Positions 46,430 through 58,700 of a stretch of 64,000 bases of DNA are shown here, in pieces. The notes under the pieces are model-generated. The model did no database searches, had not been told where the DNA came from, and was given only the letters and a program-made list of their open reading frames with translations. Every line of letters starts with the position of its first letter. Within the stretch, counting starts at the first letter, position 1. The translations under genes were made by a program, and so were the position numbers. Origin of the DNA: Phorcus lineatus (Eukaryota; Mollusca; Gastropoda; Trochida; Trochidae); the NCBI GenBank assembly GCA_921293015.1, contig OV121081.1, forward strand, positions 47,269,877-47,333,876. Reading direction: 5' to 3'.

Positions 46430-49400
46430 GAATTAGCTTTTTCCTATCTGACTGTAACATCTCTCGTTCGTCTTAACCTTTTTACATCGATAACAAAGAT
46501 GTATTACGAATAATAAATCTATTGTTGCAGCATTTGTATTTAGACAAAGTTGGCATGCCACAATTATTGATAATTCCTTCGAAAGGTCCAACAGAGCATT
46601 TAACAACATGTTTGGTTTGCGAAAACATAAATGAACTTTGTCATTCTTGAAAAGTCATTTATGCCAATTGTACTATTAATTTGGATAAGCAACACATCTG
46701 ATTACATAGGAACTAATGAAGACAAGATCGGCGATCTACGGTCAACTGACATTCATGCACGTGCTTCTCTAGATCTGAGAGACACTACACCGGAAGATGA
46801 TTTCTGTGTATACGGCCCGCATGTCGTCTCTTCATGATTGGTCACCTTGCTGTCAGACATCGATGACCACTCCAAATAAAGGAGTGGACACGGACAATAA
46901 GTAATCGACAGGATCTGCATGTCAAGACGCATGCTGACCGCAATAGATCCCCTTGACCACTGCTCTTGACCACTTCAAGTGAGCGAGGCGGTCTCTCTGA
47001 CAGGTCATCTGTTGAGAATGACATATTACAGTGCGCAATGACAGCCGACAGCCCGTGTAGTGACAGCCATTCAGTCAAGTCCCCCTCTTCAACATACTAC
47101 TCAATAACGCCGCTACTTCACTCATTCCCCAACCACCTTACTTATGAGCGTATAGAAAGAGGTATTTGTGGTTAATTAAAGGCGTGATCTTTGTAAATTG
47201 TTTCTCTATCATCATTTAGGAATGTAACTTGTCAAGAACAAAATTGAGTCTCTGGTTTTGATTTGTTCATAATTTCACTTGTTCACTCGTCTCCAAAGAA
47301 ACTTTACGTATTTGTATAAAACAAGAAGTTACACTCATATTCAAATTATTTAAAGAAGCAATATTTTTTTTATAAAGAGGTTTCTTTGTATTTAAATTCA
47401 AATCCACACTTGCTTTTCAACAACAGTATGTGTTTTAGACTATAAAAAAGTAAGTGTGGTTACATAAAGACGTGATCGTGTTAAATATGCCTCCATCATC
47501 TCTTAGAGTATAACTCACTGTTAAGAATAAACTCGGTATTACTTCTATATGGTTAGACTTAAGTACAGAGTAAACATATTTTAGCCAATGTATAAGAGAA
47601 AGGGAAAATCTATTTCCTCTTTGTATTCCATGGGCTTCTAACGGCAGGTTTATTCGTTTTTCTAAACAATTTACTGCACATCTGAAGTGCTAGAATTAAA
47701 ACAGAGGTTAGCGTAGGAAGACATGACTTGACTTATCTATGTAAGGGGAGAATGGGACTGTCACTTATGTCTCATATGGTATTTTGCTTCTATCAAAGCC
47801 ACATACAAAATTCATGAAACATACCCCATGTCACTTTCAGAAAAACATTATTACAGAGAATTAATTCAAGATTATTTCCCAAAACTCAACAGATTGGGCA
47901 TATCGACCATTGTTAGGCGTTCTGCATTCAGGGGGGAAGTTTAAGAAACTATCATATAATCCCGGGAAAAAAGAGTTTTTTTACTCAAATTTTATATTCA
48001 ATTTTTGGTATGAAATAATATAAAAAGTGTCTTGAAGGGTCCATATAATTGCCAAAATTGTTCAGTCTTATGATAGCCCCTTTCATGTATTGTTCAGGGT
48101 CTGAATGACAAAATATTGTCAATGAAACATTATATAAGTATTTATCTATTCATCATTTGTTTGTGATAGCATCTGACAACAACTTTTTGATAACCTTTAT
48201 TAGCTTGAAGGCATGATCAGAATTTGAAATACTCACTCAGCTATTGATCGGATTTTCACAAATGTCTTTATCGTTTGACTTTCGCTATATTATTTACTTG
48301 CTGTACCTTATGATCTTATTCAAAGGTAAACCATATGTAACAAATTAACCTTTTATGCGATATGGATCTTTCGATTGGACTATGAAATATCTTAAATAAC
48401 ATTTTCTGAAAAAACAAGTAATGTTTGAGGTTTACCACAAATACAACGGAACGATATTATTGCTGTACCTTTGTGTGATTTTAATGAACGGTTGCAAGTG
48501 TCACGCTTTCATTAGAAAAGTAATAAGAACTTCTTAAACTGATAAGTCAGTGAACGAACATATTATTCATTTTTTTCTTATTTTACCTACAAGTTAAAGA
48601 GATAATACTTTGTGGTAGAATGTACAAGAAATTCATATATAATCCCATTTTCCTAAGTCATTTTGACAGAGTAGAAGAAAAATACAAATACTTTCTGATT
48701 GAGGCTTTAAAGAAAATTGGTGAGAAGCGGAAACATGCTCATTTGCGTTCAGATTATTCATAACCGATGAAAATAACGACCCTTGTGACAAACCAGTTTC
48801 GTTGATGCGTAAGTTCACGTTTCTCTCCCTATCGACAGAAATTCAAGCAATCGTTGTGACAAAAAGAGTATAACGTTAATTTGAAACATAATCGTAACTG
48901 TCTGTATTTATAACTGAAATATGATCAATTATAATGTGTTTTCTATTTGACCTTTTCCTGACATATGAAAAAAGAGCGCTTGTGATTCTAAGATCGTAAT
49001 TACCTTTGGACTGATCATGAACTATATTTTCAGAAAGCAACACATAACCCTACGGCAAAGGGGAACAACTGCTGCTTAAAGGCAAATGTTACACAACCAA
49101 TTATCCGTTTGTAATACCATTTAAATATTATTTGTGTCTTCATTTAAACATCTTATTGATCTAAGAAATAACGTTAGTGTTTTATAGTTTATTTCATCTC
49201 ATTTGCTTGATTGCCCATTTCTTGACGCTAACGTATGGAGTGAATCACGCACAGGCTATCAAGAAACAAACTCGTCAAATCGATGGCTCGAATTCACGTT
49301 TTTACTGTAGTTAAAGGAGAAAATTTCAGTGCATGTTATCTAATGCTGTGAAGCAATAAAACCGGAAGTACACACTTCAGCCTCGCTCTGAGTCAACCAT

Positions 49401-52350
49401 GTGCATTTTTAACCAGTTGCGATGAGGCTTTATGAATGAGTGACTTGGTGCCCTTCTACCATGGTAGCGTGTTTGCGAATGGTGTCAGAGAATGAAACAA
49501 CACCGTTTTAAGTTAAATCATGTATCTATTGAACAAATCGTTTTCGGTCTTCAAGACGAACGTATTAAGACCTATTGATATTATCGCTGTTTTTTCATCA
49601 TCATTAGTAGGACTATTTTTCCGTTGCATTAATTCTGGCGCCTCGGTCGACTGATATCAATGAATATTTCAGGGAGAATAGACTGTATATATACTAACTC
49701 AAATGTGTGTCGGGCCCGACTTTTAATTTATGACCCCAGGCAATAGGTATAACTCAAAATGTGAAAATCCTACAACTTGATTAACATCTACTTGACATAA
49801 TTTCATCAAACTTGTTTAAAAATCTGGAAACGTTTCGCGGTTTTGTGCGGTATAAATCTTATTCTCATTAACAGCTACACTTACGGCAATTTGTGATAGT
49901 TAATTTTCATACTTATAAATATTGCAGAGAAACGCATGAATTTCGATCATCTATCCTGAACCCGAGTTGTGTGCCCTTGAATTTATTTGTTTTAAATCGG
50001 AGTGGTTTGGTTCAATGTTTAAAGGGGCACAACTCTTATTTACAAACTGTTTCCAATGTCCAGTTAATGATTCAATATCAGATCAATATTGCATACAAAT
50101 GTAGACATAGATAACTAGATTCGTAGAAATAAATATTTAACATTGTGTTTTTGTCATTTTTAGATGGAATATGTTTAGAAAATCCTCATCGGTAAACTGC
50201 TAAAGATAACAAGTCCGAAGGCTAATTTTAAAGTCGATATTATAACAATTCCATAGCGTAACTATTTTTCTAGCATGCATATATCATGACAGACTTGTGA
50301 ACATTGCCTAATTTTTTAAAATCGTCATTTTCATAAATGTTTTAATAAACATACATGTAACACCTTAACTAAAAAAACTTTATCTTATTATGAATCTATG
50401 TATGCGCGATTTTCTTTAATAGTTACGTCTGAAAATTAGGAAATATCCTGTAAAGTAATAAAAAATATATGCATTTTGAGCACATCTGTACAGGTAGCCC
50501 CTTGAAATGACGCAGAGTGTGTTTCATAAATTTTGTATGTGAGCCAACATACCACATGTTATGATTTGACTTCTGTCTAAAGTTAATCTTTATCTCTAAA
50601 ACCCCCAAATTCTTATGTAATCGAAAAACGGTGATATAAAATTTGAGAGAATGACCTACTCAGCACTATTAACATATATTTGCCGTTGCGTCTGCTGTAA
50701 ATTAGTTTCCAAAATTATATTAAGTCATTGGCGTTCGCCATTGTCCGGTTTTCGATTACAAATCTCGATTATAATTCCTTCATAAATATGATGATATCTG
50801 AATGTTTGAACTTTTATCTTGCTGCAAAAGTATCTAAACTTCAATGTACACCCCTTTTTTATGTGCAGCATAGAATTAATTTATTTGCAAACTTATGCAT
50901 TATGAAATATTGGTCGCCAATTACAAAAGAAAATTGAGGTAAAGTTTGAATTGTGCCATTCAATAAACACAATTGAGGAGACTGAAATACAGGTATGTTT
51001 ATGATGATAACGAGGTGATGGTTGGTGTACGTAATTATGATTAACACCTGTCTTAAATTGATTTCAAATTTTCTACAAATATTAATTTAGAGTTTTGGAT
51101 TATGAATGATAATTCCTGCAAGATAAGGTAAACAAAACTTAATTGAAAGTGTTTGTATACGGCGATAAAATGTTCTTAGCATTTGATAATATAGGAAGAC
51201 AAGATTTTCTGGATAACAATTTGCTTATTGTGAAATTCATGACGTTTTGGAGTATATGTTTACTCTTTCATCAGGTGTGATGAAGAAAATATGAGATGTG
51301 GAAGATATATACAATAAAGAGAACATTACACAATAGTGTGGAAAAAACCCCATATCATATACCCTACATCCCACCTGATAAGAGAGGGTGTGCATATATC
51401 ATAAACGTCGTGAATTTAACAATCATGAAGTTGTTATCCTGAAAATCTTGTCTTGCTCATGCATATCAGATCTAAATTCCCTTCAAAGACTTTTACATTA
51501 TAGTTCCTTTCAATCGAAGCCGCCACTGATTGTCCGCGGAATATACTCTTCGAACAAATGGGAGATATTGTAATTGAATGTATTGAATATGGCTAGCCAA
51601 CGAACAATAACCACAATGTTACCAAAGGGACGAACCGATAGACTGCACGCGACTGGGTAAGACAGCTACAATGTTGATGAAGTGATCCCGGGGGTGCTTC
51701 CTTCTGGCAGACTTCATACACAGAGTTCTGGGGGGACTGGGTCAAAATGATACTCGGCTCCAGTCAATGCACACATACATTCACTTTGACTGGACATGTC
51801 ACGTACAGCAGTAGACACAACAATACACAGGATTGTCGTACACATACACTCCCTTGTAGGGAATACACATGCATCCTCTTGAGGTGGAAATTAATGTGTA
51901 CTTTTCCAACAGGCAAAGTCGGCTAAATTTCACTTGTGTCTTGGTATCTTAATCCAGGAAACCTGAGTCTTTCTTAAGCTTTCTACATCACTTATTATCA
52001 TTATCTGTTTATATGTATATATTGTATATTTATTATGTTGATATATATGTACATGTATTTAAGCATCCATGTTTCAAACTGAATTCATGAATATTCTTAA
52101 TGTCGTAACATACAACGTACTATGAATTTTGATAAATATAATTGATATACACATACACGTGATTTCTTATATCGTGCCTGGAATAAATATGTTCGAGTAT
52201 ATTGTCACTTATTTTTGCATTGGTGATGATGATGATTATAATCATTATTGTTGTTGTTGTTGTGTTTGTTGTTTTATTATTATTATCATTAGTATTTGCG
52301 CCCGGCTTTTGCCACTTGGTTATAATATCACATTAAAGTCATATAATTTT
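46430..52350. other. Probable intergenic region, no defensible gene
   Basis: Mostly AT-rich. A G+C-richer stretch at 46.6-47.15 kb carries open frames on both strands (plus 46,631-46,837 with a hydrophobic start; plus 46,957-47,175, Ser-rich; minus 46,842-47,078). None has a recognisable domain or convincing splice sites. A second G+C-richer stretch at 51.6-51.9 kb has no open frame. Trinucleotide runs (gat, tgt, att) lie at 52.22-52.29 kb. The lower part could contain missed 3' exons of the Ig gene, but none was recognised. Confidence 0.4.
52220..52290 (+). repeat. Interrupted trinucleotide microsatellites
   Basis: Runs of gat, then tgt, then att, in succession. The open frame over them is low-complexity Cys/Ile text and not a gene. 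Confidence 0.8.
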
Positions 52351-52356
52351 GTAAAA

Positions 52357-52362
52357 TTTATT
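52357..52362 (-). terminator. Candidate polyadenylation signal AATAAA
   Basis: TTTATT on the plus strand equals AATAAA on the minus strand. It lies about 385 bases after the tentative stop codon of the Ig gene, at a reasonable 3'-UTR distance. The hexamer is frequent in AT-rich DNA, so this is only suggestive. Confidence 0.25.
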
Positions 52363-52746
52363 TGGAGTAAAAATGTTTCATAAATAGAAAATCGTCATCA
52401 TTTTGCAATATTTGTATAATGATGTATATAATGTACATACATTAAGACAATACATATAAACACTTAATATACATTAATTTTGTGAGTACGATTTATGAAT
52501 TGGTCAGAAGTTAGTATAAATACATTTCAACCAGTAATACGACGCATCTCTTAAAACCACCAAATAATCAAAGATAAATTAGTATGTTTTTCAAGTGTAA
52601 AATCTTCTTTCCGAATTTTAACCCATTAGTTCGATAAGGGGTTGTTGAAAGTACTTTGCAGTGCTGAAGCGGCGATCCATATGCATGGAAGAGTAGCCTC
52701 CCTTGACACATATCGCGTGCATTCATTTTTTAAGTACTGCTGTCAT

Positions 52747-52754
52747 TCATATTT
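52747..52754 (-). CDS. Ig gene tentative last exon with stop
   Basis: An acceptor with a pyrimidine-rich tract (cttttattttcag) is followed in the required phase by Glu-Ile and a TGA at 52,749-52,747. This would leave the protein secreted, without an anchor. A different unseen exon, or one beyond the region examined, could supply a GPI or transmembrane end. No experimental support. Confidence 0.3.
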
Positions 52755-55700
52755 CTGAAAATAAAAGATGAAGATATATTAGTTTTGACGTTGATAAAAT
52801 TTAATATTGATTTCAATCAATGTTTTAAATACTTTCGCAGTTTGTTAATTCACGCTGGTACATCAAATATGAAGTTATTTCATTGTCAATTACTGTTTTG
52901 TATTTGAGGCCTTTAAAGTCCATCCTTTAAATGACCCTTTTTAACTTAGCTTGAATAGTTTCGTCACCTCATGGCGGGTCTTGACTTTGAGAAAAGGTAG
53001 GCGATCTGATAAAACCACAGATCTCATGTTCGCTACGTTTGACATTATCAAATTGAGAAACTTTTTTTCCCTTGGCTTTTGCAAAAGTATTTCAAGGAGA
53101 TTATGAAGTTGAATTCATAAGAAAAGGAAGATATCTAACAATCTCTATGAATTCATATCAAGCCTTTCTTTTTATTAGGTCAAACAATGTATAGAACTGT
53201 CTATCTGAATTAATTTAGATCGGATATCGAGATAATAACATATGTGTAATCGAGGGGGCGTGTATCGCTTAAAAATAGATTTAAAAGACATACACCTATA
53301 GACCTTACCCTACTACTATATCGTGTATCGCTTAGAAATAGCTTTAGAAAGACATATATACCTATAGACCCTACCCTACTACTACTTTTATATTATTTAA
53401 TGCAGTCTAGGTCATAGTGCAGCAATTCTAGACTTTAACAAAAGACGGCGAGATAAGAAGTCTAGGAAATTGACACTGCAAGCCTGTCTCTGGGCAACAC
53501 GTATACATGTACGCTCTCCCTCAACTCATATACCCTGGGATATAGCCCCACTAAATGTGACCTATGACCAATTCAGGGCTACTTCTACTTCTTTTCTTAG
53601 CACAAATTAGGGAGGATTTCGTAAGGCGTCAATTTTTCAGGGACCATGTTTAATCAACGTCACACGCAATTCATAATTCGCACCAGTCCAATTCATAATT
53701 CGCACCAGTCCAAATCAGTAGCTAATTTGAGCCTTGCATTCTGCCAACCGTTCTGTGCCAACCGTACATGATAGAATAATCAGAAGTCTCCTGGATACTT
53801 ATAAAGTCGGTGCTCTCAAACACGAGTGATTGAAATTGCGCGAGTAATTCCTTGCGGGTGAATACATGACTTGGTATATTTCACAGTCCAACACTCACCA
53901 TACAAAGTCACCTTGGTACCACTGTGACCCATGTTGTTGTGACCAAAGCACTCGTACTCCCCATAGTCCAGTCTCTCTAAGTGTGCAACCCTCAGTTCTG
54001 ACCGGCTTCTATGTTGTCCAGGCTGTGATGTCCGGATCCTGTACTTGAAGCTGTTGCTGATGGTCCGTCCATTCCACCTCCAGTACATACTGGGTCCTGG
54101 TTTCCCCACACTGTGACACACTAGCACCACATTCTGTCCCCGTTTCTCTCCGACCATGTCTACTTCTGCGTAAACGATAGGCTCCGCTAAAAGAGACCAC
54201 GGTAACGATTAGAATTTGTAATGTATATAGGAATTTCTCAATGAAATTTATATGAAGGTTCACACTTTGTCGTGCCTCTGATTGATCTGCACTCATGTAG
54301 CGAGGAAGGACATGCATATATTCAACTTACATCAATTGGTTCTGGATCGTGTTTTATCTAACTAATAAACCGACAAATTCTGAAGTCAAAGAAAAATATT
54401 TAGATTCCATTATCGAATGCTGCTTCCAGACTTCCATGGTATTCTTATTAAGCTAAAGATCTGGATATTCTCAAATTCATAGTATATAAGGAAGTAAAAA
54501 ACCGTATTTCTTCTTTAGTTTCTGACGAGAGACATGTCATAAACCAAGTTAAATCCTGGCGTAAATTTTCATAACATACCATCCTCTGACTGTATCAAAG
54601 AAAAGACGAGGTGTGAGTTATATTTAATAGAGTGACTTCACTGGAGGTATTTATAAGACAATGGATTCAGACCATAGAGCATACATCGTTGTCCACTTCA
54701 TGTCGACTCATCTACTAAAGAGGATACTTTAACAGAAAACAGAAATAATAAACTCACATGGCCCCATTGGTTCTGAGGGTGTGGTCTTTGGGGCAGGTGT
54801 TGTTGGAATTGCTGTGAATGAAAAAAATGAAATTGAAAGAAATCAGTCTATCGCTTTTGAAAATGCTAGGAAGCAAATTGTCTCTGCCACAAAAATTACA
54901 TTGTTTACAAGTTCGGTAATGCCCTCTGCAAGTAAACTGTGTCAATAATCATATTAATATAAACACCTAATCGTGCTGCATCATGTTACGCAGATTAGCA
55001 GCAAAATAATAATATATCTAAATGAAACAGCGCCAGAGTTTGTTGTTTTTGCACTGGCTGCTGTCTTCCTCAAATCGAAGAAAAAGGCGCTTATAAGACT
55101 TGTTTTCATTGTACTCACATGAGACAAAATTTGAATATTTTTATTTTCGGTATAATATATTTCAGTTGAACAATACTTTTATTATCTTTTCAGTTGTTTT
55201 GTGTTGTTTGAATGTTTTGCTTACGATGTCCAAATATGTTTGACATGAAAACTCCACGTATTTCAAAGGATTAAAACAGTTAAAAGTTCAAGCTCTGCTG
55301 TGTAAATACCGTCGACAGGCTCTGGTATTTATAGTATTTATGAAATATGTTTTCAGATATGCCAACATGATATTCATACTTACTATCCACAGAGAGAGTC
55401 ACCTTCCCCCGGGCCAGCGGCGAGATGCCGTTGGTTGCCGTGCACGTATAGTTTCCCGCGTCCTCAGGGGTAGCACGTGCAATCGTGAACGTGGTTCCAT
55501 GTGTGCTGAATCCTACGTGAGAATAAATATTACCTAATATCAATTGTACAAAGACTACTACCTATATCTATAGCTTTATTTTATACTCTACAAAAGTTGT
55601 TGGTATATGGTTGTCGAAATGCTCCCTGAGAAATCAATAACAGAAGTTGACAAGGTCGTACTTACGTTTTTTCACTCTTTTATTCCCCACCAACACACGA

Positions 55701-58700
55701 GCGCTCCAGGATATTTTCGGAACAGGATAGCCATTAAAGCTGCACTTTAAAGTAACGGATTGCCCTTCTTTTACCATCATTTTCCGCTTGTGCTGGTTAC
55801 TGACAAACTTCGGTGCTGAACGAGGCGGACCTTGTGAAGCAGTCGTAAAATCGTTCACAAAAGTTTAGAGTATAGACTATCAATTACACCAGCAAGCTAC
55901 GACTTATAATTATTCTGTCAAATTAAAATATCTAATAACCCTCTATGTTAAATACTTATTCATTATGGCAACGATTGGAACCTCTACAGGGTTTGCTTTT
56001 TTGATAGTGGCAAACTGAAAAACGATACTTAACAGAAAAGTTGTCATTACAAATTATAGAAATCCCATTTAAATAGTGAGATCTGAATTGCTTCACTACG
56101 TTAGGCACTTTTACTGTAATTTTCGTTATATTTTGCAATATAATTTAGATCTCATTCTAATGAGATTGGAAAGTATAACCATGTTTACACAAATTATATA
56201 GGATCACACAAACAAACAATAAAGGTTACGCATGTTTGATTTGTCCCTGTCATAATAACCGACTTAGAGAAACATAACATTCTCATCGACCGTGTTCCGA
56301 GGAATAAAAATATTAACTCTACAAATCAAAATATGTTTATCAACATCGAAATGCACATCGGATATATTGATTACCTTTAGATTTACGTTGAAAATAGTTT
56401 TACTTTGAAATAAATTACATTGATTTAAACAACTATAAGTTTGATGTTGACTACCAATCTCATTAAGACAAGTTCTTAATTGTGCTGCACTGCATCATGT
56501 AGATAATAGTTGTGTGGATTAGAATCTTATTTTAATGAAGTTGATACTTGATACTTTGTTTTTATGATTAAACATTCTGATAATGCCAGTGAAATGGTAA
56601 CTTGAGTCATTCTCGCAAAAGAGCGATGAAATATATATGAGTCGACTCAATATAGGGGTAGGCTGTTCTTAGTGAATGATTTGCAAACTCCACACTCAAA
56701 AGCAAAAGAAAACGCAGCATATTTCATGTAATGTAGAACATATTTTAAATAACATATATATTTTGATCTGTATATCATTGAAGCTTAGCTATTATTTTTT
56801 TCAAAATAACTACTCACCATTCCTCTTGAGTGTTATGGTACGTGTTAGGACAGGGTTAGTGTTAACCAGACACGTATAAGTGCCGAAGTCCGAGTCGACG
56901 AGGTTCTTCACCCGTAGACTCCACTCCTCCCGTGTCGGGTGATGCATCTTCACTCGTCCGTTCGGGGAATACACCTTCTTCCTGAATGAGATTAGTCCTC
57001 CTCGCTCGTCTACCCACGCAACCTGCAGGACATATGGAAGGAGTAAAGGTCTAAAGAGTTAAAGTTAGAAGAAAAACATTTAATTCAACTGAAGAAGAGG
57101 CGATGAACAGCCAATTATCTTTGTGATTTCCAATTAAAAAAGAAAGTGTCATCATCAGTAAGTGTCCATTTTACTATAGCAATTTGGGGCGGGATAGCGC
57201 AGTGGTTAGAGCGTTCGGCTTCGGATCAAGAGGTCCGTGGTTCGAATACCGCTAGGGGCTTGGCAACTGTGTCTGCACGCAGTAAGGTTTGGTTGCATTG
57301 CTACACTGAATTTTAGCGCAACCCATGGTTCGCTATTTCCAGCCGAAGCTCGCAGGTTTTACCGCATTGCATAGGCACATTGGTGCTGCGATCATTCTCT
57401 CTGTAATAATACTAGCATGCGGCTATATAATTGAAATACTCTTGAAGGCGGCGTTAAATCCCAATTCACCTCGCCTCATTATAGCAATTTATGACGCAGC
57501 CTCCTCGATGGAGAAATGTTATTCTAAATTCTATTCTATTTAAAGAATATTACAATATTAAAGCTTTCGATTTCTCTTTAAACATCATCGCATAGCCGGT
57601 TTTCATTTATTTATAGTAATTAAGATTTTTTCAAGTTTCATCATTCAATATTTTTATTCTAATAAAAAAAACTACCCCCAGAGCATGCATGACAATAAAT
57701 AGAAGCAATTTTGCACCACTGTTAAGGGTATTTTCTGACCTGGAATAGACAGGACATTTACTTTATCTCACATCGATATCGTCGCCTGGTGGTGATATCT
57801 TTATAAAATTTATATTTTTATTAATCTTTAACAATTTACAAGATAATTTATTATGTACCATATGATTTTCCTTTTATTTCATGTGAATATCTATTTTCGG
57901 TATATGATTCCATTAAAATCAGATTAAAACGAATAATTGCTCCTAGTTACGTTTCAGATCTGAGAACTAATCCGCTGGGGTCATGTCAAGCGTCCTTGTC
58001 TGTCACCCCTCACCTTTACCAATCACACGCTCTTTCACATACTAGTATGTTATGATGGTGACACTTTTGTATCCTCATCGTTGTTTGGCTGGAGTGAAAG
58101 TTTACTTGACATGATCCCTATGAAGCCGTTATCAGAGCAGAAACGAAGAGTTTATGGTTCAACTGATTTAAATGAGATTGTTCAGTACTCGTGCCTTCTC
58201 ACCTTATATCTTTTGAGGTTGTTCACCTTACAGGGAAGCAGTACCGTGTCACCCTCCTCAGCCTCTATGATACTGTCTACAGGCTCTATAGAAGTCTCGT
58301 ACTTCCCTAGGGGAGAAGATTTACTGTTATATAAACAGGTAATATACACCTACATTTAACATTGTTGATGTATCGTTGTTTCATTTCTCTGGAAAAACAT
58401 CGATCCGAATGATATATACTCAAATTGTGTCTTCAGTTTTGAAAGGTGGAGGAACATTTTATTTTTATTTTTCGTTTGGGTTTTTCGGTTTGAGACTTTT
58501 TTGCATCAAAATTTCAATTTGTAATTTTCAAATAAAGGTATGTACATAAATACACTTTTCACTTATTTACTTTTATTTGAAAATTACAAACTAATTGTTT
58601 AGGTTTTGCTGGTAATTATTCGAAATATGTTAATATGACGGATAATTAATCTACTGTAATAAACAGTTTATTCACAGATCATTTGTTATGTTAAGAAATT

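Noticed and set aside
53816..54317. Longer frames extending through Ig4 exon borders and an overlapping second minus-strand frame
   Set aside because: The extensions are read-through into introns past good GT/AG sites. The overlapping frame is a shadow.
57187..57260. Possible tRNA genes at 57.19 kb and 40.60 kb
   Set aside because: Box A and box B are present, but the heads do not form a full cloverleaf and both continue into a shared SINE body and tail.
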